A DNA stretch of 64,000 nt from Gemmobacter aquaticus (lineage in GTDB: Bacteria > Pseudomonadota > Alphaproteobacteria > Rhodobacterales > Rhodobacteraceae), in assembly GCF_007859075.1 (NCBI RefSeq), contig NZ_VOAK01000021.1, positions 1 through 64,000 of the forward strand, read 5' to 3'. A model generated the notes under the pieces. It ran no database searches, was not told the DNA's origin, and saw only the letters and a program-made list of their open reading frames with translations. This document shows positions 1 through 7,507 of the stretch, one piece after another; position 1 is the stretch's first letter, and every line of letters starts with the position of its first letter. A program made the translations under genes and the position numbers.

Positions 1-2
1 GC

Positions 3-422
3 CGCGAGGCCAGCCCGAACCTCTATGAGGTTCCGGCCGAAGCCTTCATGGCCGACCACGCGCTGAGCGAAGAGGTCTTCGGGCCGCTTGGCCTCGTGGT
101 GCGGGTGGCCAGTGCCGAGGACATGCCCGCGCTGGCCGCGCAGTTCGAGGGCCAGCTGACCGCAACCCTGCACATGGACGCGGGCGACGCCCCCCTCGCC
201 CGTCGCCTGCTGCCGGTGCTGGAGCGCAAGGCCGGCCGTGTGCTCGCCAACGGCTTCCCCACCGGGGTGGAGGTCTGCGACGCCATGGTCCACGGCGGAC
301 CCTACCCCGCATCCACCAACTTCGGCGCAACCTCCGTCGGAACCATGTCCATCCGACGCTTCCTGCGACCCGTCAGCTATCAGAATATCCCGGAAAACAT
401 CCTGCCGGCGGACATCGCATGA
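3..422 (+). CDS. Aldehyde dehydrogenase, C-terminal part (alpha-ketoglutaric semialdehyde dehydrogenase type)
   Basis: Only the last 139 residues lie in the window; the reading frame is open to the left edge, so the start and the catalytic cysteine are missing. The visible part has the aldehyde dehydrogenase motif EEVFGP, then HGGPYPAS and the C-terminal IRRFLRPVSYQNIP, which match the NADP-dependent 2,5-dioxovalerate (alpha-ketoglutaric semialdehyde) branch of the family. Those enzymes oxidise the semialdehyde made during sugar-acid or hydroxyproline breakdown to 2-oxoglutarate. A FadR-type regulator follows 63 bp downstream on the same strand, as is common for sugar-acid catabolic loci. The family is secure; the substrate is inferred from C-terminal motifs only. 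Confidence 0.8.
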   Translation, partial: REASPNLYEVPAEAFMADHALSEEVFGPLGLVVRVASAEDMPALAAQFEGQLTATLHMDAGDAPLARRLLPVLERKAGRVLANGFPTGVEVCDAMVHGGPYPASTNFGATSVGTMSIRRFLRPVSYQNIPENILPADIA

Positions 423-438
423 TGACAGACAATTGCCG

Positions 439-456
439 CGCTGACCCGTGTCAGCG
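439..456. promoter_or_regulatory. Perfect 7-bp inverted repeat upstream of the GntR regulator
   Basis: CGCTGAC (439-445) and GTCAGCG (450-456) form a perfect inverted repeat with a 4-nt centre. It lies in the 63-bp gap between the aldehyde dehydrogenase stop and the regulator start. FadR-family dimers bind short palindromes of this size, so it may be the autoregulatory operator. It could also fold as an RNA hairpin, but no T-run follows. Confidence 0.4.
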
Positions 457-485
457 TATCTAGGATAGCAAGCAAAGAGGGGCGC

Positions 486-1223
486 ATGGCAATCACATCC
501 AGCACCGAGGCAGCCGCGCCGCAGGGCCAGACACTTGTGGTTCAGGTGCGCGACGCAATCCGCGCCCAGATCGTCGCCGGGCAATTCAAGCCCGGCGATC
601 GCTTGCCGTCAGAGGCGCGGCTGACCCAGGACTTCGGCGTCAGCCGGACGGTGGTGCGCGAGGCCATAGCCGCCCTACGATCGGATGGGCTGGTCGAGCC
701 GCGTCAGGGGGCCGGGGTCTTCGTGCTGACCCCGCCGAGTGAGGAGGCATTGCCGTTCCGCAACCTCGATCTTGCGCGCGTCTCGTCGCTGATCGAAATG
801 CTGGAGCTGCGCACGGCGGTCGAAGGCGATGCGGCGGGACTTGCTGCGCTGCGCCGCTCACCCGCGCAAGAAGAAAAGATCATCGAGGCTTTTGAGCGGT
901 TCTGTGATCTGGCGCGTCGCGGCGAGCCGACCTCAGAGGCCGATTTCGCCTTTCACACGGTGATTGCCGAGGCAACCAACAACCCTCGATTCAGCGAGTT
1001 TCTGCGGATGATCGGCCAGTCGCTGATCCCGCGCCGCGCCGTCAGCGACGAAGGCGATCCACGGATCACCCCTGAATACTCCGCGCGTCTGATCGCCGAA
1101 CATGAGGCCGTGGTGATTGCAATCCAGAACGGCGACGAGGCTGGCGCGCGCGAGGCAATGCGCGCGCATCTGAAAAACAGCCAGGCCCGTTACCGCCAGT
1201 TCCTGCGCGAACAGCGGCGCTGA
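486..1223 (+). CDS. FadR/GntR-family transcriptional regulator (FCD domain)
   Basis: A 245-residue ligand-responsive DNA-binding protein. Residues about 17-80 form the GntR winged helix, with the typical PGDRLPSEARL and VSRTVVREAIAAL segments and the wing GLVEPRQGAGVFV. Residues about 100-235 are the all-alpha FCD effector domain, with FHTVIAEA and a later HEAVV that probably supply metal-binding histidines. The start is preceded by an AGAGGGG element. It probably controls the catabolic genes upstream, ending with the aldehyde dehydrogenase; FCD regulators usually respond to small carboxylates or sugar acids. The effector cannot be read from the sequence. Confidence 0.9.
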   Translation: MAITSSTEAAAPQGQTLVVQVRDAIRAQIVAGQFKPGDRLPSEARLTQDFGVSRTVVREAIAALRSDGLVEPRQGAGVFVLTPPSEEALPFRNLDLARVSSLIEMLELRTAVEGDAAGLAALRRSPAQEEKIIEAFERFCDLARRGEPTSEADFAFHTVIAEATNNPRFSEFLRMIGQSLIPRRAVSDEGDPRITPEYSARLIAEHEAVVIAIQNGDEAGAREAMRAHLKNSQARYRQFLREQRR

Positions 1224-1227
1224 GCGT

Positions 1228-2931
1228 TCAGAGACCGCGCGCCGTCATCGCGGCACGCAGACGGTCGAGCGCAGCCGGGTCCCATCCTTCGGGCGAGAGC
1301 AGGGCGAGCCAGCCCTCAAGATAGTCCTCGCCTGCATAGACATGGCCATGGCCCATCGGCGCGGTCGTTGCAGTCATTAGATCGAACCCGACCTGCAGGA
1401 AGCTGACGACAGGTATCCATCGAAGTTCCTTGATCACATCGGGGCCGCGCGGCGCCTTCATCCAGTCGGGCTCTCGCCACAGGATCGAGGGGGAAAAGAA
1501 GGTGATCGCGTCCGAGGCATATTGCAGGTAGACAATCCGCATCGGCCCCCAGGGCTTTCCGGCATCAGGCATGTCTGTCTGATTGAGAAAGCGCACCACA
1601 GAACCGTCACGGAACCGCGGCAGCCATTCCGGCGTGCCATCCACACGGCCCGCAGTGATCTGGCGCCAACTGCGGCTTCCAAAGGGCGGGCCGACCCAAT
1701 AGGCCCCGTGGTAAGGCGCCGAGATCAGGTCATAGAAATCTGCCGAGAGATCGGAGTTGAGCGACCCGAGGCTGAGCCCGAACAGATAGAGCCGCGGCCG
1801 GGTTTCGGCAGGCAGGTCGCGCCAGTAGCCATGAATCGCCGCGAATGTTGCCCGTGCAGTTTCCGCGCCATATTCCGGCACTGCGATCAGCGACAGCCAG
1901 CTTGGAAGATACGAGTATTGCACCGAGATCGTCGCAACATCGCCACGCGTCAGCACCTCAAGCGGCATCATCGATGACGGATCGATCCATCCCGTGCCTG
2001 TGGGCGTTGCTATGACCAGGGTCGAACGATCAAACGCGCCGACACGAATCGCCTCCTGCAGGGCCAGCTGGGCGCGGTCTTCCGCCTCCTCGGCCGATCC
2101 AAGGCCGACGTAGACGCGCAGCGGCTCCATCGCCTGTACTCCGGCAATCTCGGCGATACCGGCGGCGTTCAGTGGATCTGCAACACGCGACCGCCCCTGA
2201 GCACCAATTCCTTCCCAGGCAACCATCGAACCGGGTCCGCCGGTCTTCATCGGATCGGTCGGGGCTGCATCCTGAACCGGCATCGCCTGATCAAGCCGCA
2301 GATAGCTGGCATCAAAGGCCACGAAAGCGCGTTTGATGATCACGTCGTTGCCGATGAAGTTAAAAAGCAGAACCGCCAGAAGGATGCCCAGCACAAGGGC
2401 CAGCCGTTCCGGCATGATTGGCGACAGGCGTCGCGCGATCACCAGCGCAGCCTTGCGGAAGGCCCGGCCAATGGCAATCAAGAGGCTCGCCACCACGATC
2501 GAGACCGAAGCGATGGTGAACGGGCGCACGGATTCCACAGGGGGCAACCCCATCGCCGTGTGCAGCGCGTTCTGCCAGTCGGTCGCCTTGCCGAGTGTCA
2601 GGACAATCGCGATCACAGCAGCCAGAAACACGCCCCGGAACAGCCAGCGCCGCGCGTCCTCGGACGCCACGGGAAGATGCAGGATCTGCCAGATCATCGA
2701 CAGCAGCACACCAACCCCATAGCCGATGGCGAAGCTGAACCCCGCAAGCGCCCCCTGAACCAGGCCGGCCCTTGGCACAAGGCTTGGTGTCAGCGCCCCG
2801 ATGAAGCAGAGCGCGCCCAGCAAAAGCCCCGTCGTCGAGACGAGCGTAAAGGGCGAAATGGCAAATCGGGTCAGATTGAAGACTTTGTTCATCATGTCGC
2901 GACCCTGCCAAAGCGCCGGGGCGCTGTCCAT
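1228..2931 (-). CDS. Membrane-anchored alpha/beta-hydrolase family protein
   Basis: A 567-residue protein. The N-terminal third holds four to five hydrophobic segments (about residues 25-200) and the C-terminal part is a serine-hydrolase domain with nucleophile elbow GLSLGS (Ser about 387). Near the C terminus GHGHVYAGED probably supplies the histidine. This architecture matches the two-domain alpha/beta-hydrolase family with an N-terminal membrane domain (PF15420/PF10081), whose substrates are largely unknown. I chose the ATG at 2931 because a strong purine-rich element directly follows the stop of the upstream RpiR gene, with about 10 nt to this ATG; a farther start at 2997 would overlap that gene. 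It is probably co-transcribed with the regulator. Confidence 0.82.
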   Translation of the reverse strand: MDSAPALWQGRDMMNKVFNLTRFAISPFTLVSTTGLLLGALCFIGALTPSLVPRAGLVQGALAGFSFAIGYGVGVLLSMIWQILHLPVASEDARRWLFRGVFLAAVIAIVLTLGKATDWQNALHTAMGLPPVESVRPFTIASVSIVVASLLIAIGRAFRKAALVIARRLSPIMPERLALVLGILLAVLLFNFIGNDVIIKRAFVAFDASYLRLDQAMPVQDAAPTDPMKTGGPGSMVAWEGIGAQGRSRVADPLNAAGIAEIAGVQAMEPLRVYVGLGSAEEAEDRAQLALQEAIRVGAFDRSTLVIATPTGTGWIDPSSMMPLEVLTRGDVATISVQYSYLPSWLSLIAVPEYGAETARATFAAIHGYWRDLPAETRPRLYLFGLSLGSLNSDLSADFYDLISAPYHGAYWVGPPFGSRSWRQITAGRVDGTPEWLPRFRDGSVVRFLNQTDMPDAGKPWGPMRIVYLQYASDAITFFSPSILWREPDWMKAPRGPDVIKELRWIPVVSFLQVGFDLMTATTAPMGHGHVYAGEDYLEGWLALLSPEGWDPAALDRLRAAMTARGL

Positions 2932-2947
2932 ATCGGAATAGCCCCCC

Positions 2948-3844
2948 TTAGCGCTGCACCCGTCGCAAAGCGCGCGTATGCCCCACAAAGCGGTCATGCA
3001 GGTCAGAGACCTGTGTCATGCGCGCCTCGACCCCCGCGCCCAGCTCGTGGAACACTGCGTTCACCAGAAGGCAGGACAGGCTGGCAAAGGCAGAGGTCGC
3101 ATCCCAGAACTGGCCGAGGTCCACCTGAACGGCAAAGGCCTCGGTCGCCACCCCCGGCGCCCAATCGCACCAAGGATCTGTGATCATCGTCACGGGAACC
3201 GCTGCTGCCTGCGCAGCCTCGGCCAGGTGCCGAGTGATGCGGGAATAGCGCCGCGAGTCATAGAGAACGAGGCAGGCCTGATCGGGTCCGGCCAGCAAGG
3301 GATCGGCAAAGGCACCATCTGCCAGATCGACCAGTTGCACGCCGGGGCGCAGATACTGCAGCATGTCGGCCAGATACCGGGCATGGCCGCGTTCCGTCTG
3401 GAAACCAGCGACAAAAACCCGTGGGCAATGTGCGATCCGATGGGCGGCGCGGGCAAATTCGGGCGTCGCGGCAAGCTGGTGGTTGGCCGCGATGGCCGCA
3501 AGCTCATTCTGCAGGGCGTCCGAAGGCGGTCCGTTCGGCGTGACATCTCGATCCGCAAAATCGCGCAACTGCTGGCCGATCCGCCATGCGCGGTCCCCCA
3601 TTTCGCCCCGAAGGGCTGCCTTCAGCCCCTTGAAGTGGGGGTATCCAATCGCGCGGCAATATCGACCGACCGTGGCCTCGGACACGCCGATGCGGCGGGC
3701 GACCGACGCTGCAGTCTCAAACGGAAGGGCCTCAAGATGATTCAGGAAATGCGCGGCGACAGCCGCCTCGGCGGGGGTCGCGCCGACAAGGCTGTCGTTC
3801 AGGCGTTGCCGCAGGTCGCCTGGGTGCTGCCTCTGGCTGGGCAT
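2948..3844 (-). CDS. MurR/RpiR-family transcriptional regulator
   Basis: A 298-residue regulator with an N-terminal RpiR helix-turn-helix (about residues 1-80; VARRIGVSEATVGRYCRAIGY) and a SIS phosphosugar-type domain (about 110-245; VFVAGFQTERGHARY and CLVLYDSRRYSR). The start at 3844 is preceded by CGGAGCAGG at good distance; an upstream ATG at 3883 lacks this. The gene is divergent from the racemase/acyltransferase pair, and a 7-bp palindrome in the shared intergenic region is a likely operator. RpiR proteins usually sense phosphosugars or cell-wall sugars, but the neighbours here suggest an amino-acid-related ligand. That ligand is inference. Confidence 0.9.
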   Translation of the reverse strand: MPSQRQHPGDLRQRLNDSLVGATPAEAAVAAHFLNHLEALPFETAASVARRIGVSEATVGRYCRAIGYPHFKGLKAALRGEMGDRAWRIGQQLRDFADRDVTPNGPPSDALQNELAAIAANHQLAATPEFARAAHRIAHCPRVFVAGFQTERGHARYLADMLQYLRPGVQLVDLADGAFADPLLAGPDQACLVLYDSRRYSRITRHLAEAAQAAAVPVTMITDPWCDWAPGVATEAFAVQVDLGQFWDATSAFASLSCLLVNAVFHELGAGVEARMTQVSDLHDRFVGHTRALRRVQR

Positions 3845-3876
3845 ATGCCTGCTCCGTGTCAGTTTATGATAGTTTT

Positions 3877-3913
3877 CTGTCAAAATTGACAGGCCTGCAA
3901 GTTTTATTGTAGC
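3877..3913 (+). promoter_or_regulatory. Palindromic operator overlapping a putative promoter of the racemase operon
   Basis: CTGTCAA (3877-3883) and TTGACAG (3886-3892) form a 7-bp palindrome with an AA centre. Its right arm contains a consensus -35 hexamer TTGACA (3886-3891). A weak -10, TGTAGC (3908-3913), follows after 16 nt. A further TGTCAA lies at 3918. A protein bound here would block the racemase promoter and lie close to the divergent RpiR gene, so repression by that regulator is plausible. Confidence 0.5.
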
Positions 3914-3935
3914 GCTATGTCAAACGGAGCACCCC

Positions 3936-5057
3936 ATGACACGAAGCCCCCTGCGCATCGACAGTGCCGAGCTGCGGCTGGTCCGCCTGCCGCTTGTCAC
4001 GCCCTTCACGATCTCGACGGGCACCATGTACGACAAGGTCTTTCCCCTTCTGACGCTGCGCAGCGATGGGATCGAGGGCTATGCCGAAGGCGTCATGGAC
4101 CCGCTGCCCGACTATCTGGGCGAGACCACCGCCGCCGCCATGACGCTTTTGACCGAGACGCTGCTTCCGGGCGTCGTCGGGCGCAGCTTTGCCAATCCGC
4201 AGGCGCTGCAAGCCGAGCTGTCGCGCTGGCGTGGGCATCGCATGACACTGGCCACGCTGGAGATGGCTTTCTGGGATCTCTGGTCCAAGTCGCTGGACCT
4301 GCCGCTGATGAGCGTTCTGGGCGGCGATGCAGCAGCGGTAGAGGTTGGCGTCTCGCTTGGCATCGCCCCGGTCGAAGAAACACTGAAACGGGTTGATGCG
4401 CATCTGGCGCTTGGCTATCGGCGCATCAAGCTGAAGGTGAAGCCGGGCCATGACATTGGGCTGCTGCGCGAGGTCCGCGCGGCGTTCCCCGAGGCCCATC
4501 TGACGGTCGATGCCAACTGCTGCTACACCCTTGCCGATACTGATCTGTTGCGGCGGATGGACGATTTCGCGCTCGACTACATCGAGCAGCCGCTGGCCTG
4601 GGATGATATTCACGACCACGCGACGCTACAGGGGCGCATCCGCACGCCGCTTTGCCTCGATGAAAGCATCCAGACCCCGGCCGATGCCCGCAAGGCCCTG
4701 CAAAGCGACGCCTGCCGGGTCATGAACATCAAGGTTGGCCGATCGGGCGGATTTGCGGAATCGCTGCGCATCCACGATCTCTGCGCGGCGTTCGACGTGC
4801 CGGTCTGGTGCGGCGGCATGCTGGAATCAGGCATCGGGCGGGCGCACAACATCCATCTTTCCACCCTGCCAAATTTTCGCAAGCCGGGGGATGTGTCCTC
4901 GGCCAGCCGCTATTTCCACCGCGACATCATCGAACAGAAACTGGAAACCGACGGCGGCATGATGCCGGTGCCGCAGCATGGCGCAGGCATCGGCGTGACG
5001 CTGGACCGCGGCTTCCTCGATAGTGTCACTATCGACCGGCGCGAGGTGCGGGCATGA
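3936..5057 (+). CDS. Enolase-superfamily N-acylamino-acid racemase (OSBS/NSAR type)
   Basis: A 373-residue enzyme of the muconate-lactonizing subgroup. The catalytic set is visible: KLK at 165-167, metal ligands Asp192 (VDAN), Glu217 (YIEQPL) and Asp242 (LDES), and the second base Lys266 (NIKVGR). The segment PVWCGGMLESGIGRAHN is the signature of the o-succinylbenzoate synthase / N-succinylamino-acid racemase branch. No other menaquinone gene is seen here, and a GNAT acyltransferase overlaps the 3' end by 4 nt. Racemization of N-succinyl-amino acids is therefore the better call than MenC. The start has GGAG 6 nt upstream. Confidence 0.82.
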   Translation: MTRSPLRIDSAELRLVRLPLVTPFTISTGTMYDKVFPLLTLRSDGIEGYAEGVMDPLPDYLGETTAAAMTLLTETLLPGVVGRSFANPQALQAELSRWRGHRMTLATLEMAFWDLWSKSLDLPLMSVLGGDAAAVEVGVSLGIAPVEETLKRVDAHLALGYRRIKLKVKPGHDIGLLREVRAAFPEAHLTVDANCCYTLADTDLLRRMDDFALDYIEQPLAWDDIHDHATLQGRIRTPLCLDESIQTPADARKALQSDACRVMNIKVGRSGGFAESLRIHDLCAAFDVPVWCGGMLESGIGRAHNIHLSTLPNFRKPGDVSSASRYFHRDIIEQKLETDGGMMPVPQHGAGIGVTLDRGFLDSVTIDRREVRA

Positions 5058-5770
5058 CCATTGCGATCCGCGATCTGCAAGGAATGGACGAGTTTCGCGC
5101 GGCGGAGCAATTGCAGATCGATGTCTGGGGCGCCGATGAAATGCCCGATCCGGCCGATCTGATGATGGTGATCCAGCATGAGGGCGGGCTGATCGCCGGA
5201 GCGTTCGAGGGTGACCGACTGCTGGGCTATGTCTTCGCCTTTCCAACGCGTGACAACGGCGTGCAGCATTCGCACCGTCTGGCCGTCCGGACCGAGGCGC
5301 GAGGCATGCAACTTGGCACAAAGTTGAAGTGGTATCAGCACGATTGGTGCGCCGCGCGCGGCATCCGCCATGTGCGCTGGACCTACGACCCTGCGCGGCG
5401 GGCCAACGCAACGCTGAATATCGCAAAGCTGGGTGCCGAGGCTTCGACCTACCTGACCGACTATTACGGCGCACTTCCCGGTATCAATGCCGGCACGGCA
5501 ACCGACCGGGTGATGGCTGATTGGTGGATCGGGTCGGATCGGGTTCGGGCCGCGCGCGAAGGGCGCACCAGCCTGACGCAGGATCAACTCGCCTCGGCCC
5601 ACCGCGTGGCGATCCCAGAGGATTTCGAGCGTCTTTTGCAGATCGACCCGCCTGCGGCACAATCGGCCCGCATGGCGATGCGCACGGCCCTGACATCCGC
5701 CTTTGACCAAGGGCTGTTCATCGCGGGAATGGATCGGGCGACAGGCGACTATCTGCTTCTGCCGCGCTGA
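5054..5770 (+). CDS. GNAT-family acyltransferase, probable partner of the racemase
   Basis: A 238-residue GNAT protein that overlaps the racemase stop (ATGA). The acyl-CoA-binding region is visible as LAVRTEARGMQLGTKLK (about residues 75-95), followed by a WTYDPARRANATLNIAKLG segment found in this longer GNAT subgroup. In Geobacillus and related bacteria, racemases of this type are encoded beside a GNAT succinyltransferase that acylates D-amino acids, allowing conversion to L-amino acids. I infer the same role here. The third partner, an N-succinyl-amino-acid hydrolase, is not in the window. The stop abuts the convergent moaE stop. Confidence 0.75.
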   Translation: MTIAIRDLQGMDEFRAAEQLQIDVWGADEMPDPADLMMVIQHEGGLIAGAFEGDRLLGYVFAFPTRDNGVQHSHRLAVRTEARGMQLGTKLKWYQHDWCAARGIRHVRWTYDPARRANATLNIAKLGAEASTYLTDYYGALPGINAGTATDRVMADWWIGSDRVRAAREGRTSLTQDQLASAHRVAIPEDFERLLQIDPPAAQSARMAMRTALTSAFDQGLFIAGMDRATGDYLLLPR

Positions 5771-6211
5771 TCACCACCGCTTCAGCGCGGCCTCGTCCTC
5801 ATCCTTGGCGGCAACCCATGCGCTGCCGTCGGCGGCGAGCTCCTTCTTCCAGAACGGCGCGCGGGATTTCAGATAGTCCATCAGGAATTCGGCCGCCGCG
5901 AAGGCATCACCCCTGTGCGGCGCGGCGGTCGCCACCATCATGATCTGGTCCTGCGGACCCAGCCGTCCGTAGCGATGGATGACCAGCGCATCCTCGAGTG
6001 ACCAGCGCGTCACCGCCTCATCGACCATGGCGGCAATCGCGCGCTCGGTCATGCCGGGGTAGTGCTCGATCTCCATCGCCTGCAAGGCACCGCCATTGTC
6101 GCGCACAAGCCCCGTGAAGGTGACCATGGCGCCCGCGCGGCGCAACCCGGCGGCAAAGGCTGTGGATTCGGCGCCCAGATCAAACGGCTCTGCCTGAACC
6201 CGCACGGCCAT
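5771..6211 (-). CDS. moaE: Molybdopterin synthase catalytic (large) subunit MoaE
   Basis: A 146-residue subunit that joins with MoaD to insert two sulfurs into cyclic pyranopterin monophosphate, giving molybdopterin. Visible family motifs are FTGLVRD, IEHYPGM, HRYGRLG, APHRGDAF and KSRAPFWKKE. Lys115 and Lys122 in the last motif correspond to the active-site lysines of E. coli MoaE. The start codon follows the moaD stop by one base, so the two are translationally linked. The cofactor is needed by the formate dehydrogenase encoded just upstream. Confidence 0.97.
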   Translation of the reverse strand: MAVRVQAEPFDLGAESTAFAAGLRRAGAMVTFTGLVRDNGGALQAMEIEHYPGMTERAIAAMVDEAVTRWSLEDALVIHRYGRLGPQDQIMMVATAAPHRGDAFAAAEFLMDYLKSRAPFWKKELAADGSAWVAAKDEDEAALKRW

Positions 6212-6212
6212 G

Positions 6213-6464
6213 TCAGCCTCCGGTCATCGGCGGAAAGAAGGCAACCTCGCGCACCCCGGCCAAGGGCGCCGAGAATTCGGCAAGGTCCTGATCCAGGGCT
6301 ACGCGCAGGCTTTTCAGATCGGCAAATGCCAGGGCATACCGCTCTTCCCGTGCGGAAAGCTCGGCCACCAGATCGGCGACGGTTACTGCAGTCGTCTCTA
6401 CCCGCTCACGGCCAAGGCCAATGCGCTCACGCACCCAGGCAAAATAGAGGACATCCAGCACCAT
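6213..6464 (-). CDS. moaD: Molybdopterin synthase sulfur-carrier subunit MoaD
   Basis: An 83-residue ubiquitin-like protein ending in the double glycine (PPMTGG) that is converted to a thiocarboxylate and donates sulfur to MoaE. The N-terminal strand VLDVLYFAWVRERIG is typical of MoaD. The ATG at 6464 overlaps the pgsA stop by one base, fixing the start; a longer frame would run into pgsA. The order pgsA-moaD-moaE forms one transcription unit. Confidence 0.95.
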   Translation of the reverse strand: MVLDVLYFAWVRERIGLGRERVETTAVTVADLVAELSAREERYALAFADLKSLRVALDQDLAEFSAPLAGVREVAFFPPMTGG

Positions 6465-7126
6465 CAGCGATCTTTCAGATAGGGCAACGATTTGCGGAAG
6501 TATTCCCAGCCGGTGATCAACGTCAGGATCGCGGCGAACCAGATCATCACCAGCCCGATATTGGTGGCAAAGGTTGCACAATCGCGCTTGCCACAGGTGC
6601 GGATCGGATCGGCGATCCCTGCGGCAACGGCATCGGCATATTGCTCGGGCGTCATGCCGCGCATGTAGATGCCTTCGACGTACTCAAGGCCGGTGCCAAG
6701 GAACAGAACTGCGATTGCCACCATCTGCGCAGTGGTTTTCCATTTTGCCAGACGCGTCACCTTCAACTCCCCGGCAGAGGCACCAAGGAACTCGCGCAGG
6801 CCCGAGACAAAGACCTCGCGGAAGAAGATGGCGGTCGCGGGCAGGATCAGCCAAGGGTTCATCCCGGAATACCCGGTGATCACCATAATGGCGATCAGCA
6901 CCATGGCCTTGTCGGCAATGGGATCGAGCATGGCGCCGAACTTTGACTCCTGCTTCCACAACCGCGCGAGGTAGCCGTCGAACCAGTCGGTGATCGCGGC
7001 ACCGACAAACAGCGACAGCGCGAACCAGTCAGCCCAGGGGCGCGAAAAGTAGAGAAACATCACCGCGACACCGGGGGCGGCAAGCAGGCGGATGACGGTC
7101 AGGATGTTCGGGATGTTCCAAGTCAT
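6464..7126 (-). CDS. pgsA: CDP-diacylglycerol--glycerol-3-phosphate 3-phosphatidyltransferase
   Basis: A 220-residue inner-membrane enzyme that makes phosphatidylglycerophosphate, the committed step to phosphatidylglycerol. The complete CDP-alcohol phosphotransferase signature is present: Asp50-Gly51, Ala54-Arg55, Gly64, Asp68 and Asp72. Several hydrophobic segments surround it. A polar insert around residues 145-180 holds two cysteines (CGKRDC). The Shine-Dalgarno is weak. In many Rhodobacteraceae that I recall, pgsA-moaDE lies directly behind uvrC; here uvrC is 9 kb away on the other strand. Confidence 0.95.
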   Translation of the reverse strand: MTWNIPNILTVIRLLAAPGVAVMFLYFSRPWADWFALSLFVGAAITDWFDGYLARLWKQESKFGAMLDPIADKAMVLIAIMVITGYSGMNPWLILPATAIFFREVFVSGLREFLGASAGELKVTRLAKWKTTAQMVAIAVLFLGTGLEYVEGIYMRGMTPEQYADAVAAGIADPIRTCGKRDCATFATNIGLVMIWFAAILTLITGWEYFRKSLPYLKDR

Positions 7127-7216
7127 TGCGAAGTCGTAGCGGATGCATCGCCCGGTGGGAAGGGGTCAGCGGGGAATGCGCGCAATCCAACGCTTCCCTA
7201 CCCAGGCGACGGGAAT

Positions 7217-7238
7217 GCCGCCCTCAAATCCGGGCGGC
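7217..7238 (-). terminator. GC-rich hairpin after the formate dehydrogenase operon
   Basis: GCCGCCC (7217-7223) and GGGCGGC (7232-7238) form a 7-bp stem with an 8-nt loop in the gap between fdsD and pgsA. No clear T-run follows on the minus strand, so it is at best a weak or factor-assisted terminator. Confidence 0.35.
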
Positions 7239-7285
7239 GGTGGATGCGCAAGACCCTGTGGCGCAGACGCGGTGCAGCGTCGCGG

Positions 7286-7507
7286 TCAAGCCGCCGCCGG
7301 GCGGCGGATCTGTGGCGCGGCGTCAAGAACCAACTGCCGCAATCCCGCACCGCCGGCATCGATCATTTCGAACAACTGGCGGCGCATGCGCGGTTCCCAG
7401 AAGTCGTTGATATGGCCTGCAAGCCCGGCAACACCTTCATCATGCGGCTTCGATTCCATGAAGCGGGCAATCTGGTTGGCCATGGTGATCAGCTTGTCAT
7501 GCGACAT
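7286..7507 (-). CDS. fdsD: Formate dehydrogenase delta subunit
   Basis: A 73-residue protein matching the small FdsD subunit of NAD-dependent molybdenum formate dehydrogenases (conserved KLITMANQIARFM and HINDFWEPRMRRQL). In R. capsulatus FdsD is needed for assembly and stability of the complex. The gene is last in the operon, and its start overlaps the fdhD 3' end by 11 nt. A longer upstream frame is rejected because its first 25 codons lie wholly within fdhD. Confidence 0.93.
   Translation of the reverse strand: MSHDKLITMANQIARFMESKPHDEGVAGLAGHINDFWEPRMRRQLFEMIDAGGAGLRQLVLDAAPQIRRPAAA

Noticed and set aside
3936-5057. Calling the racemase MenC (o-succinylbenzoate synthase)
   Set aside because: The sequence cannot separate the two activities, but the overlapping GNAT gene and absence of other menaquinone genes favour N-acylamino-acid racemase.
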